Position numbers and translations under genes: made by a program. Below the pieces are notes generated by a model. That model saw nothing but the letters and a program-made list of their open reading frames with translations, had not been told where the DNA came from and ran no database searches. Positions 37,044 through 46,529 of a DNA stretch of 64,000 nt are shown here, in pieces (the stretch's first letter is position 1; each line of letters opens with the position of its first letter). The stretch covers positions 248,001-312,000 of the forward strand of contig NZ_KE557306.1 in assembly GCF_000442275.2 (NCBI RefSeq), in the 5' to 3' direction. The stretch comes from Litoreibacter arenae DSM 19593 (GTDB lineage: Bacteria; Pseudomonadota; Alphaproteobacteria; Rhodobacterales; Rhodobacteraceae).

Positions 37044-37565
37044 ATGGCGGATATTGACGACCCCTCCCGGACCGAGGTCATTGCTGGGCTGATACCGTCC
37101 GCCCCGCGACGGATGTTCGGCACGACGGTGCTTTATGCCTTGGGGGCGCTGTTGTTCTATCTGGTCGTCTCGCAGCCGCCCGACGGGCTTCATCTGGTGT
37201 TCCTGCTGGCCCTCATCGGGGCCGCGTCAATCTATGGCGGCTACAAGATGTGGCAGGCGACCGGCTATATGATCGAGTTGACCGAGGAGGAATTGCGCCT
37301 GTCCAATGGCGACACGATCTTCCGCATGGACAATGTCGCGAAGGTGGATCGCAGCTTCTTCGCGTTCAAGCCGTCGAACGGCTTTCTGGTGACCTTGAAG
37401 ACGTCTCAACCGTTTGCCTGGGCACCCGGTCTTTGGTGGCGCTTTGGCAAGCGTGTCGGCGTCGGTGGGCTGACATCCGGTGCCGAGGGCAAGATCATGG
37501 CGGACACTCTTTCCGCGATGATCGCCGTGCGTAGCGGTGAAGTGGATCTTGACGGTATCAAATAG
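37044..37565 (+). CDS. Membrane protein, unknown function
   Basis: A 173-residue protein with two membrane segments near residues 25-45 and 50-67, then a PH-like cytoplasmic beta region (LTEEELRLSNGDTIFRMDNVAKVDR). I do not recognise the family. ATG 37044 is preceded by AGGAAG. It is 62 bases downstream of the oxidoreductase and may share its transcript; a strong terminator follows. Confidence 0.7.
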   Translation: MADIDDPSRTEVIAGLIPSAPRRMFGTTVLYALGALLFYLVVSQPPDGLHLVFLLALIGAASIYGGYKMWQATGYMIELTEEELRLSNGDTIFRMDNVAKVDRSFFAFKPSNGFLVTLKTSQPFAWAPGLWWRFGKRVGVGGLTSGAEGKIMADTLSAMIAVRSGEVDLDGIK

Positions 37566-37571
37566 CGTGGG

Positions 37572-37600
37572 CGGGCGGGGCATGGTGTATGCCCCGCCCG
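37572..37600. terminator. Bidirectional terminator
   Basis: A perfect 12-bp stem CGGGCGGGGCAT / ATGCCCCGCCCG with a GGTGT loop separates the convergent membrane-protein gene and gdhA. Confidence 0.85.
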
Positions 37601-37607
37601 ATTGGTT

Positions 37608-39038
37608 TCACAGACCCTTGGCGCGGTAGCTGCTTGCGATCCGGTCGATCGCGACAAGATAGGCCGCAATCCGCAGATCCTCCACGTCGTCGCGGCCGTG
37701 CCAAACGGCACGCATCGCCTGATAGGCCGTGCGCATCGTGTCGTCGAGGCCGGAGCGGACCAGCTCGATCTCCCCCGCGCCGCGCAGGAAGCGCGCCTTG
37801 AAGTCGGGGCTCAATTCCCAGCCAAGCTGCTTGTCGGCGGACAGGCGTTCCAGCTCGTTGATCAGCAGGTGATGCTGCGCCTCTTCCTGCCGCTTGCCCA
37901 TGCGGCCAAAACGGATGTGGCTCAGGTTCTTGACCCATTCGAAATAGGACACGGTCACACCCCCCGCATTAGCGTAGAGATCGGGGATGATGACGCAGCC
38001 CTTCTCGCGCAGAACCTCGTCCGCGCCTGCCGTGATCGGGCCATTTGCGGCCTCGATGATCAGCGGCGCCTGAACGCGCTCGGCGTTGGACAGGTTGATA
38101 ACCCCCTCAAGCGCTGCCGGGATCATGATGTCGCACGGCGCTTCCAGCATGCTGTCGCCGTTCTCCACGTATTGCCCCTCAGGGCAGCCTTTCACGCCAC
38201 CGTTTTCGTTGATCCATTCCCGAACCGCTTCCACGTTCAGGCCCTTGTCGCTGGTCAGCGCACCGTCCCGCTCGATGATGCCGACGATCTTCGCGCCATC
38301 CTCCTCCGACAGGAATTTGGCGGCGTGGTAGCCCACATTGCCAAGTCCTTGCACGATGATCCGCTTGCCTTCCAGTGACCCTTCAAGACCCGCCTTCGCA
38401 ATATCCTCGGGGTAGCGGAAGAACTCTTGCAACGCGTATTGGACGCCGCGGCCGGTCGCCTCGACCCGCCCCGCGATGCCGCCCGCGTTCAACGGTTTGC
38501 CCGTGACGCAGGCCCGCGCGTTGATATCCGTGGTGTTCATGCGGGCGTATTGGTCCGCGATCCACGCCATCTCGCGCTCGCCCGTTCCCATATCGGGGGC
38601 GGGCACGTTCTGCGACGGGTGGATCAGGTCGCGCTTGGCCAGTTCATAGGCAAAGCGGCGGGTGATCTGCTCAAGCTCGTGCTCGTCCCATTCACGCGGG
38701 TCGATGCACAGCCCGCCTTTGGAGCCGCCAAAAGGCGTCTCCACCAGTGCACATTTGAACGTCATCAGCGCGGCAAGCGCCTCCACCTCGTCCTGATGCA
38801 CGTTGGGGGCGAAGCGGATGCCACCCTTGACCGGTTCCATATGCTCTGAGTGCACGGCGCGGTAGCCGGTAAAGGTATGGATCTGGCCGCGAAGCCGCAC
38901 GCCGAAGCGCACCGTGTAGGTCGCGTTGCAGACCCTGATCTTGTTTTCCAGCCCAGGCGGAAGGTCCATCAGGCTGACGGCCCGGTTGAACATCAACTCG
39001 ACTGACTCACGGAAGGAGGGTTCGTTGGGTGTATTCAT
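37608..39038 (-). CDS. gdhA: Glu/Leu/Phe/Val dehydrogenase (glutamate dehydrogenase)
   Basis: A 476-residue amino-acid dehydrogenase interconverting glutamate and 2-oxoglutarate with NAD(P)H. Catalytic K107 lies in PFGGSKGG, and GLGNVGYHAA marks the Rossmann dinucleotide site. The length and N-terminus (MNTPNEPSFRESVELMFNRA) match the alphaproteobacterial NAD-GDH branch rather than the large 180-kDa NAD-GDH. Start ATG 39038 has a CAGGAGAG site. The upstream spacer is shared with the divergent tad genes. Confidence 0.9.
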   Translation of the reverse strand: MNTPNEPSFRESVELMFNRAVSLMDLPPGLENKIRVCNATYTVRFGVRLRGQIHTFTGYRAVHSEHMEPVKGGIRFAPNVHQDEVEALAALMTFKCALVETPFGGSKGGLCIDPREWDEHELEQITRRFAYELAKRDLIHPSQNVPAPDMGTGEREMAWIADQYARMNTTDINARACVTGKPLNAGGIAGRVEATGRGVQYALQEFFRYPEDIAKAGLEGSLEGKRIIVQGLGNVGYHAAKFLSEEDGAKIVGIIERDGALTSDKGLNVEAVREWINENGGVKGCPEGQYVENGDSMLEAPCDIMIPAALEGVINLSNAERVQAPLIIEAANGPITAGADEVLREKGCVIIPDLYANAGGVTVSYFEWVKNLSHIRFGRMGKRQEEAQHHLLINELERLSADKQLGWELSPDFKARFLRGAGEIELVRSGLDDTMRTAYQAMRAVWHGRDDVEDLRIAAYLVAIDRIASSYRAKGL

Positions 39039-39365
39039 GACATCTCTCCTGACACGGCTGGTATTAACAAATCGCTTAAATTTCGGGCGACTTGAAAACC
39101 GAGCCTAGAGCGGGTCCCGCCGCAAGGTAAATGGTTATTAGCGATTTGACCGGTCTTCCGCCTGATTCCGTGGATAACCCTGCCCATTGGTGAGACGGCG
39201 GGAACAATGGCTTTTAAATCACTGAAAAGTTGCAAAAAACACCTGTTAAACGCCCCAATTATGCCTGAATTCGTCAAACTCTGGCCACAGTAATCGGGCT
39301 GATTGGCGGTTGGACGAATTACGTCCGTGAACATAGACGCGTGCTGGCGTCAGGGAAGGGCAGTC
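39039..39365. other. 327-base divergent intergenic region
   Basis: No gene. Carries the start regions of gdhA (minus) and tadG (plus) and several TTAA runs. The pair TTAA at 39064 and 39076 has an 8-base spacer, not the 7 required for a CtrA site. Nothing else was recognised. Confidence 0.6.
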
Positions 39366-40859
39366 ATGAGTGACATGCGTAAAGAAGGTGTTAACGCCTC
39401 TCAGGTTTTGGGGGCCGAGTCAGGGTTTTTCCGGCAGGTGCAGACGCGTCTGGCCGGACGTACCCGAGGGTTTGCAGGCGAAGAAAACGGGACGATGATC
39501 ATCTTCGGCCTGACAATTTTCATTATGGTGCTGGTCGCAACCGGCATGGCGATCGACTTCATGCGTCATGAAAACATGCGATCCCGCCTCCAGTCGACAC
39601 TGGACCGCGCGGTGCTGGCCGCGGCGGATCTTGACCAGATGAACGACCCCAAAGCCGTGGTGGAGGACTACTTCGCCAAATCCGGCCTAAGTGGCTATGA
39701 TCTGGACGTCGATGTGAAGGAAGGCCTGAACTACCGCACAGTGACCGCCAGCGCGTCCAGCGAAGTGAACAGCATGTTCCTGAACATGGTCGGCATCGAC
39801 AGCATCGACGCGCCTGCCGGTGGTGCCGCCGAGGAGCGGATCAACAACGTCGAGATCTCGCTTGTGCTCGACATCTCAGGCTCGATGGACGACAACGACA
39901 AAATCGAAAACATGCAGCATGCGGCAAAGGAATTTGTCGATACGATGATTACACCGGATACCAAAGAACTGGTGTCGATCTCGATTGTTCCCTACACCGG
40001 TCAGACCAATGCCGGGCAGACGCTCTTCAACGCCCTCAACGTGAACCAGGTGCATGACTATTCGTACTGCGTCGAGTTTGAGAGCAGCGACTTTCAGAGC
40101 GTGCCGCTAAACTTTTCCAAGCAATACGCGCAGATGCAGCACTACGAGTATTCGAGCCGCTATTATGGCTCGTGGGCGAACTACAAAATTCAGGATCCGT
40201 GGTGCTCCGATAAGACGGACGAAGAAATCAAGGCGTTCCAGAACAACAATACCGAGCTGAAGCGCGTCATCGATTCCTATCGGCCGCGCACGGCTACGGG
40301 CATTCACTACGCAATGAAGTGGGCCGCTGCCCTGCTGGATCCCAGCATCCGGTCTACCGTCAGCGGTATGATCAACACGGGCACGGTGGACTCGGTCTTT
40401 GAGGGACGCCCGGCCTCCTACAGCGACGAGGAAACCATCAAGGTCATCGTCCTGATGACAGACGGGATGAATGTGGACCAATACCGCATCAGAAGCTGGG
40501 CCTACAACTCCACATCGGAGTATCAGCACTGGGCGAAATACACCCTGTGGTACTACCTCAACAACTACGTCTACTGGCGTGACCGCGGGGACTACTATTA
40601 CTTCAAGCAGTCCAATGACCAAGCCGATGACCAGCTGGACGATATCTGCGACGCCGCGAAGGCGACGGGGAGCAAACCTAGCGAAGCAATCGTGATCTTC
40701 TCGATCGGGTTCGAGATCAACGACAACCCGGCTGCGAAAAAGGTGATGAGCGATTGTGCAACCTCAGACAGCCACTTCTACGCGGTCGAAGGTGTGGAGA
40801 TCAGCGACGCTTTCGGGGCTATCGCGCGTACCATTAACCAGTTGAGGTTGATCCAATGA
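39366..40859 (+). CDS. tadG: TadG-like pilus protein with von Willebrand A domain
   Basis: A 497-residue Flp/Tad pilus assembly protein. An N-terminal TadE-like hydrophobic segment (about residues 43-65, after ENGTMIIFG) is followed by a vWA domain with the MIDAS motif DISGSMD at 169-175. Long inserts are rich in Tyr/Trp/Asn, including VYWRDRGDYYYFKQ. ATG 39366 with GGAAGGG. It overlaps the next gene by ATGA, starting a three-gene operon. Confidence 0.85.
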   Translation: MSDMRKEGVNASQVLGAESGFFRQVQTRLAGRTRGFAGEENGTMIIFGLTIFIMVLVATGMAIDFMRHENMRSRLQSTLDRAVLAAADLDQMNDPKAVVEDYFAKSGLSGYDLDVDVKEGLNYRTVTASASSEVNSMFLNMVGIDSIDAPAGGAAEERINNVEISLVLDISGSMDDNDKIENMQHAAKEFVDTMITPDTKELVSISIVPYTGQTNAGQTLFNALNVNQVHDYSYCVEFESSDFQSVPLNFSKQYAQMQHYEYSSRYYGSWANYKIQDPWCSDKTDEEIKAFQNNNTELKRVIDSYRPRTATGIHYAMKWAAALLDPSIRSTVSGMINTGTVDSVFEGRPASYSDEETIKVIVLMTDGMNVDQYRIRSWAYNSTSEYQHWAKYTLWYYLNNYVYWRDRGDYYYFKQSNDQADDQLDDICDAAKATGSKPSEAIVIFSIGFEINDNPAAKKVMSDCATSDSHFYAVEGVEISDAFGAIARTINQLRLIQ

Positions 40860-41416
40860 CGCATCGCAAGCGCAACCGGCCTGTCCGGTTCTTGCGCTCC
40901 CTCATGGGGCGCGAGGACGGCAACGCTACGATCGAGTTCGCAATCCTTTTCCCGGTCTTCATGCTCATTTTCATGTCCATCTTCGAGATCGGTATGCTGA
41001 TGACGCGCTACATGATGTTCGACCGCGCACTGGATGTGGCTGTGCGTCATGTGCGTCTGGCCGAGGACCGCTCTTTCACACAGGATCAGGTCAAACAGCT
41101 CCTGTGCTCGCAAACCGTCATTCTGCGCAACCATTGTCTGGAGGACCTGATGCTGGAGATGGTACGCCTCGACGAGGACGACCAAAATTGGGTTTTCCCG
41201 ACAGACGCCACGCCTTGCCGTGACCTGTCCCAGGAAGTGCAGCCGGCAACGGCTCACGTCACGGGTGAAGGAAACGACGTCATCTTCGTGCGCGCCTGTA
41301 TGTCGATCGAGCCGTTCTTCCCGACAGCCGCGCTGGGCGAGTATCTGACTCGCGATAGTGCGGGGCGTCTCAACATGATCGCCATGTCGGCCTTTTCCGT
41401 GGAGCCGAACGAATGA
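40856..41416 (+). CDS. tadE: TadE-like pseudopilin/pilus assembly protein
   Basis: A 186-residue protein with a basic N-terminus and a TadE-type helix (DGNATIEFAILFPVFMLIF). The ATIEFA signature and following transmembrane segment are characteristic; the rest is periplasmic with Cys residues. ATGA overlap with tadG before and overlap with the next gene show translational coupling. The remaining tad genes (tadZ-tadA-tadB-tadC-rcpC) are not in the window. Confidence 0.85.
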   Translation: MTHRKRNRPVRFLRSLMGREDGNATIEFAILFPVFMLIFMSIFEIGMLMTRYMMFDRALDVAVRHVRLAEDRSFTQDQVKQLLCSQTVILRNHCLEDLMLEMVRLDEDDQNWVFPTDATPCRDLSQEVQPATAHVTGEGNDVIFVRACMSIEPFFPTAALGEYLTRDSAGRLNMIAMSAFSVEPNE

Positions 41417-41994
41417 TGACATCTTTGAAAAAGCTAACCGCGCCCATTGCCCGCTTCGTTCGTGACACAAGGGCGTCGGCGACCGTCGAGGCCGTGTTGA
41501 TCATGCCGCTTCTGATGGCTTGGTTCGTGGGCAGCTTCGTGTTCTTTGACGGCTTCAAGAACCGCAACACCGCGATGAAGGCCTCCTACACCATCGGCGA
41601 CATCCTCTCGCGCCGCACCGAAGGCGCAACGGCCCAGTATATCGACAACCTGCAAGACCTGTTCGACTCGCTGGCCTACACTTCCGGCAGTTCTGCCATT
41701 CGGGTGACAAGCCTGACATGGAACGGCAAAAAGCACCGCGTGCTCTGGTCCCATTCCACCAAGAGCAAGCTGCCGGTGCACACCAACGATACGGTCAGGG
41801 GCTCTGCCTTCCGCAACCGGATCCCGTTGATGGCCGTGGCCGAGACCGTCATTCTGGTCGAGACCTTCATCGACTATAACCCCGCCTTCAACGTCGGCTG
41901 GAGCCACCATCTGTTCGAAAACTTCGTAGTGACGTCGCCGCGCTTCGCCTCCTGCCTGTCGTGGGACAACGGGGTCGACGTGCCGCACTGCTAG
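41413..41994 (+). CDS. Second TadE-like pilus assembly protein
   Basis: A 193-residue TadE/G-family protein with TVEAVLIMPLLMAWFVGSFV, the TadE membrane helix, then a periplasmic domain. It overlaps the previous gene by four bases and is followed by a terminator. It probably forms the minor pilin complex with the two preceding proteins. Confidence 0.83.
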   Translation: MMTSLKKLTAPIARFVRDTRASATVEAVLIMPLLMAWFVGSFVFFDGFKNRNTAMKASYTIGDILSRRTEGATAQYIDNLQDLFDSLAYTSGSSAIRVTSLTWNGKKHRVLWSHSTKSKLPVHTNDTVRGSAFRNRIPLMAVAETVILVETFIDYNPAFNVGWSHHLFENFVVTSPRFASCLSWDNGVDVPHC

Positions 41995-42033
41995 CCGCAT
42001 CGGCGCATTCGTCGCTCAGATACAAGCCAATGT

Positions 42034-42070
42034 CGGGCAGGGCCTTTCGCTCTGCCCGTTTTGCTGTTTT
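42034..42070 (+). terminator. Terminator of the tad operon
   Basis: CGGGCAG pairs with CTGCCCG around an 11-base loop, followed by TTTTGCTGTTTTT. Confidence 0.85.
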
Positions 42071-42099
42071 TCTACCCGTGACACTCGCGGGAGAGACGC

Positions 42100-43353
42100 A
42101 TGGGCTATAACGCCTTCCAAATCCTCAAAGAGGGGCTGACCGGAAACAAGGGCTGGCGCCCTGTCTGGCGCGACCCCGAGCCGAAGTCCGAATATGACAT
42201 CATCATCATCGGCGGCGGCGGGCATGGCCTGTCCACCGCCTATTATCTGGCGAAGAACCACGGGCTAACCAACATTGCGGTGATCGAAAAGGGCTATATC
42301 GGCGGCGGCAATGTGGGCCGCAACACCACCATCGTGCGCGCCAACTATCTCCTGCCGGGCAATTCGGAGTTCTACTCCCACTCCCTCAAGCTCTGGGAAA
42401 GCATGGAGCAGGACCTCAACTACAACGCCATGCACTCGGCCCGTGGCCTGATCAACCTGTTCCACTCCGACGGCCAGCGCGACGCCTTCTCGCGGCGCGG
42501 CAACATGATGTGCAACCAGGGCGACGACGCGATCCTGCTGGACCGAGAAGGGGTGCGCAAACATCTGCCCTACCTCGACTTCGAGAACCACCGCTTCCCC
42601 GTCTATGGTGGCCTCTACCACCCGCGCGGCGGCACCGCCCGCCATGACGCGGTGGCGTGGGGCTACGCCCGCGGGGCCGACCAACTGGGCGTCGACATCA
42701 TCCAGCAATGCGAAGTCACCGGCATCGACGTGCACGACGGCAAGGTCCAAGGCGTCCAAACCTCGCGCGGGACCATCCGCGCCAAGCGCGTCGGCATCGT
42801 CGTCGCAGGCCGCTCCTCCCAAGTCGCCGCCATGGCGGGGCTGGAAGTGCCCATCGAATCCCACATCCTGCAAGCCTTCGTTACCGAGGGTCTCAAACCC
42901 ACAGTCGACCACGTCGTCAGCTTCGGCATGGGCCACTTCTACCTCAGCCAGTCCGACAAGGGCGGCTTGGTCTTCGGCGGCGATCTGGACTTCTACGCAA
43001 GCTACGCCCAACGCGGCAACCTGCCGATGATGGAGCATGTGATGGAGGCCGGGATGTCCCTCGTCCCCGCAATCGGCAAGGCCAAGGTCCTGCGCTCATG
43101 GGGCGGGATCATGGACATGACCCCCGACGGCTCTTTCATCATCGACCGCACATCGGTCGACGGCCTCTACATGGATTGCGGCTGGTGCTATGGCGGCTTC
43201 AAGGCGGTGCCCGCGTCCGGCTGGTGCATGGCGCATCTGATGGCCGAGGACAAACTGCACGAGGTCGCTGCAAAACACACGTTCGAGCGCTTTCGCACAG
43301 GCCACGGCCTGATGGACGAAGAGGGCACCGGCTCTCAACACAACCTGCACTGA
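42100..43353 (+). CDS. soxB: Sarcosine oxidase, beta subunit
   Basis: The 417-residue beta subunit carries FAD and covalent FMN and oxidises sarcosine to glycine, formaldehyde and H2O2, with THF as acceptor. The FAD motif IIIIGGGGHG (about residues 34-43) and the ARHDAVAW segment, where the covalent-flavin His lies in characterised enzymes, are visible. It leads the four-gene operon soxBDAG. ATG 42100 follows GGGAGA. Confidence 0.95.
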   Translation: MGYNAFQILKEGLTGNKGWRPVWRDPEPKSEYDIIIIGGGGHGLSTAYYLAKNHGLTNIAVIEKGYIGGGNVGRNTTIVRANYLLPGNSEFYSHSLKLWESMEQDLNYNAMHSARGLINLFHSDGQRDAFSRRGNMMCNQGDDAILLDREGVRKHLPYLDFENHRFPVYGGLYHPRGGTARHDAVAWGYARGADQLGVDIIQQCEVTGIDVHDGKVQGVQTSRGTIRAKRVGIVVAGRSSQVAAMAGLEVPIESHILQAFVTEGLKPTVDHVVSFGMGHFYLSQSDKGGLVFGGDLDFYASYAQRGNLPMMEHVMEAGMSLVPAIGKAKVLRSWGGIMDMTPDGSFIIDRTSVDGLYMDCGWCYGGFKAVPASGWCMAHLMAEDKLHEVAAKHTFERFRTGHGLMDEEGTGSQHNLH

Positions 43354-43362
43354 GGACGAGCA

Positions 43363-43623
43363 ATGCGTATCAACTGCCCCATCTGCGGTGACCGTGACTG
43401 GCGCGAGTTTTACTACCTCGGTGCCGCCGACTACCTGAACCGTCCTGCCGAAGGCGATCTGGACGCGATCCACAAATACCTTCACATCCGCGAAAACCCC
43501 GCAGGCGTGACAAAAGACCTGTGGCATCACGAGGCGGGTTGCTCCAGCTGGCTGGTGGTGGAACGCAACGTGACCACCCACGAAATCCTAGGCGTTGAAC
43601 TCGCGGCGGAGGTCAAGCGATGA
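43363..43623 (+). CDS. soxD: Sarcosine oxidase, delta subunit
   Basis: The 86-residue delta subunit. It has a structural zinc site: CPICGD with C5 and C8, and HHEAGC with H55 and C60. The gene overlaps soxA by four bases (ATGA) and follows soxB by nine, in the usual order of these operons. Confidence 0.93.
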   Translation: MRINCPICGDRDWREFYYLGAADYLNRPAEGDLDAIHKYLHIRENPAGVTKDLWHHEAGCSSWLVVERNVTTHEILGVELAAEVKR

Positions 43624-46529
43624 GGATTGACGGCAGAGGCCTCATCGACCGCTCGGAGCGGCGCAGTTTCTCCTTCAATGGCAACAGCTATTCCGGCTTC
43701 AAAGGCGACACGCTCGCCTCAACGCTCCTTGCTAACAATGTCAAACTGGTGGCCCGCTCCTTCAAATACCACCGCCCGCGCGGCATCATGTCCGACGGCA
43801 CCCAAGAGCCGAACGGCCTGGTCGAGTTGCACCAAGGCAACCAGATCACCCCGAACCTACGGCTGACAGGTCAAGAACTTGTAAACGGGCTCGATATCCG
43901 GTCGCAAAACCATCTTGGCTCCCTCGATTGGGACTTGCTGGAGGTGAACGACCTGCTGTCACCCTTCCTCAGCGCGGGGTTCTATTACAAGACCTTCATG
44001 TGGCCCAAAGCCTTCTGGGAAAGGCTATACGAGCCGATCATCCGCCGCGCCGCAGGCTTGGGCCGACTGTCGATGGAGAATAACTCCGACCGCTATGACA
44101 AGGCGTTCGCGTTCTGCGACGTGCTCGTAATCGGCTCCGGCCCCGCTGGTATTATGGCGGCCCTCACGGCCGCGAAGGCGGGCGCGCAGGTCATTCTGGC
44201 CGAGGAGGATTTCATCTTCGGCGGTCGTCTCAATTCCGAGACCTATGAGGTCGGCGACAAGCCCGGCCATATCTGGGCAGCGGAACAGATCGACAAGCTG
44301 CGCGGGATGGACAACGTCCGCCTGATGAAGCGCACCACCGTGACGGGGGCCTATGACGGCGGCACGTATGGGGCGCTGCAACGCGTGTCGCATCACGTCA
44401 AGCACCCGGGCGATGCCCCGCTGGAGACCTTCTGGCGCATCACGGCCCGTGGCTGCGTCTACGCGGCAGGCGCGATGGAGCGCCCGATCGCGTTCCAGAA
44501 CAACGACCGCCCGGGCGTGATGATGGCCAGCGCCATGCGCGGCTACCTGAACCGCTACGGCGTCGCCTCAGGCAAGCGCGTGGCGCTCTTCGGCAACAAC
44601 GACGACGCCTTTCGCACCGCGCAAGATCTGGCGGCGGCGGGCGTCCATATCGCGGCCTATGTCGACAGCCGCGCCGACGCGCAGATCACGGGCGACTTCC
44701 CCATTTACAAGGACGCACATGTCACCAACGTGAAAGGCCGCAAGCAAGTCGAAGGCGTCACCATTTCCGGCGGGGTGGGTGACGTCATGGCCGACGCGCT
44801 GGGTGTCTCCGGCGGCTGGAACCCGACGGTGCATTTGGCCTGCCACATGAACGGCCGCCCGCAGTGGAACGAGCAGATCGCCGCCTTCATCCCGTCGCCG
44901 AACATGGTCCCGGGAATGGAGGTCGCGGGGGCGGCTGGCGGCACCTTCTCCACCCATGGCTGCCTGAAGTCCGGCGTGTTCCGCGCTAAGGAAGTGTTAA
45001 AGGCTTTGGGGCTGGAGGGCCGCGCACCTGCCATACCAAAAGCCGACACATCGCAGACGCAAATCCGACCGCTCTGGACGGTCCCCGGAAAGGGCCGCGC
45101 ATGGCTCGATTTTCAGAACGACGTGACCGTCAAGGACGTGACACTCGCCGCGCAAGAGAACTTCAAATCCGTCGAGCACATGAAGCGCTACACCACTCAA
45201 GGCATGGCGCCGGATCAGGGAAAAAACAGCAATGTCAACGCGTTGGCCGTGCTTGCTGATCTAACGGGCCGCGCAATCCCCGAAACCGGCACCACAACCT
45301 ACCGCCCGCCCTACACGCCGGTCTCCATCGCCGCCATGGGTGCCTACGCCCAAGGCACCGGTTTCGCCCCCCAACGCTTCACCACCAGCGACGAATTATC
45401 CCGTAAAATCAACGCCCCGATGATCGAATCCGGTCTCTGGTATCGCCCCAGCTACTTCCCCAAAGACGGCGAGCATCACTGGCGTCAGTCCTGCGACCGC
45501 GAGGTCAACATGGTGCGCTCCGCGGTGGGGATTGCCGATGTGTCGACCTTGGGTAAAATCGACATTCAGGGGCCGGATGCAGGCAAGTTCCTCGATTTTC
45601 TTTACATAAACACGTTTTCCACCCTCAAACCCGGCAAGGTCCGCTACGGCATCATGCTGCGCGAGGACAGCCATGTGATGGACGACGGCACCACCGCCTG
45701 CATCGCTGAGAACCACTTTGTCATGACCACAACCACCGCCGCCGCAGGGCAGGTGATGCGACATTTGGAGTTTGTTTCCCAATGCTTACGTCCTGATCTT
45801 GACGTGCAGTTCATCTCGGTGACAGAGCAATGGGCCCAATTCGCGGTCGCCGGCCCAAAATCGCGCGACCTGTTGGCCAACGTGCTCGACACCCCGCCGG
45901 ATCTGCCGTTCATGGGCTGCGGCGAAGTCTCCATCGGCGGTATCAAAGCCCGCCTGTTCCGTATCTCGTTCTCGGGCGAGCACGCCTACGAGTTGGCTAT
46001 TCCAGCCCGCTATGGAGAAAGCCTTTTCAAAGCCTTACTGGATACAGCTAAAGCACGGGACGGCGGTCCCTACGGTATGGAGGCACTCAACGTCTTGCGC
46101 ATAGAAAAGGGCTTCATCACCCACTCCGAAATCCACGGACGCGTGACGGCGGGTGATATCGGCATGGGCATGATGATGTCGAAGAAGAAGGACTTTATCG
46201 GCAAGACAGCCGCCATGCGCCCCGGTCTGATCGAAGATCGCGAAGAACTCGTGGGCCTGAAACCCGTGGGCGCGGTGAAGGAGCTGAACGCAGGCGCGTT
46301 CTTCTTTGCCGAAGACGCCGACCCCGTTCGCCAGAACCAGCAGGGCTACACCACGTCGGTAGCCTTCTCACCGGAACTGGGGATGATCGGTCTGGGCTTC
46401 CTCCAGAACGGGCGCGAGCGGCATGGCGAGGTGCTGAAACTCGTGGACCATTTGCGTGAAGTTACGACACGGGTAGAGATCTGCCATCCCGTATTCCTCG
46501 ACCCCGAAGGGAGCAAAGCCCGTGATTGA
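43620..46529 (+). CDS. soxA: Sarcosine oxidase, alpha subunit
   Basis: The 969-residue alpha subunit binds NAD and THF. N-terminal residues contain a (2Fe-2S)-ferredoxin-like fold (SFNGNSYSGFKGDTLAS) without its Cys ligands, as known for this subunit, then a Rossmann domain (VIGSGPAGIMAALTA) and a C-terminal GcvT-like folate domain. Usual family length is about 970-1000. It starts with ATGA overlap to soxD and overlaps soxG by eight bases. Confidence 0.95.
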   Translation: MRIDGRGLIDRSERRSFSFNGNSYSGFKGDTLASTLLANNVKLVARSFKYHRPRGIMSDGTQEPNGLVELHQGNQITPNLRLTGQELVNGLDIRSQNHLGSLDWDLLEVNDLLSPFLSAGFYYKTFMWPKAFWERLYEPIIRRAAGLGRLSMENNSDRYDKAFAFCDVLVIGSGPAGIMAALTAAKAGAQVILAEEDFIFGGRLNSETYEVGDKPGHIWAAEQIDKLRGMDNVRLMKRTTVTGAYDGGTYGALQRVSHHVKHPGDAPLETFWRITARGCVYAAGAMERPIAFQNNDRPGVMMASAMRGYLNRYGVASGKRVALFGNNDDAFRTAQDLAAAGVHIAAYVDSRADAQITGDFPIYKDAHVTNVKGRKQVEGVTISGGVGDVMADALGVSGGWNPTVHLACHMNGRPQWNEQIAAFIPSPNMVPGMEVAGAAGGTFSTHGCLKSGVFRAKEVLKALGLEGRAPAIPKADTSQTQIRPLWTVPGKGRAWLDFQNDVTVKDVTLAAQENFKSVEHMKRYTTQGMAPDQGKNSNVNALAVLADLTGRAIPETGTTTYRPPYTPVSIAAMGAYAQGTGFAPQRFTTSDELSRKINAPMIESGLWYRPSYFPKDGEHHWRQSCDREVNMVRSAVGIADVSTLGKIDIQGPDAGKFLDFLYINTFSTLKPGKVRYGIMLREDSHVMDDGTTACIAENHFVMTTTTAAAGQVMRHLEFVSQCLRPDLDVQFISVTEQWAQFAVAGPKSRDLLANVLDTPPDLPFMGCGEVSIGGIKARLFRISFSGEHAYELAIPARYGESLFKALLDTAKARDGGPYGMEALNVLRIEKGFITHSEIHGRVTAGDIGMGMMMSKKKDFIGKTAAMRPGLIEDREELVGLKPVGAVKELNAGAFFFAEDADPVRQNQQGYTTSVAFSPELGMIGLGFLQNGRERHGEVLKLVDHLREVTTRVEICHPVFLDPEGSKARD

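Noticed and set aside
39064-39079. TTAA pair before gdhA/tadG as a CtrA box
   Set aside because: Spacer is eight bases, not the seven of the CtrA consensus TTAA-N7-TTAA.
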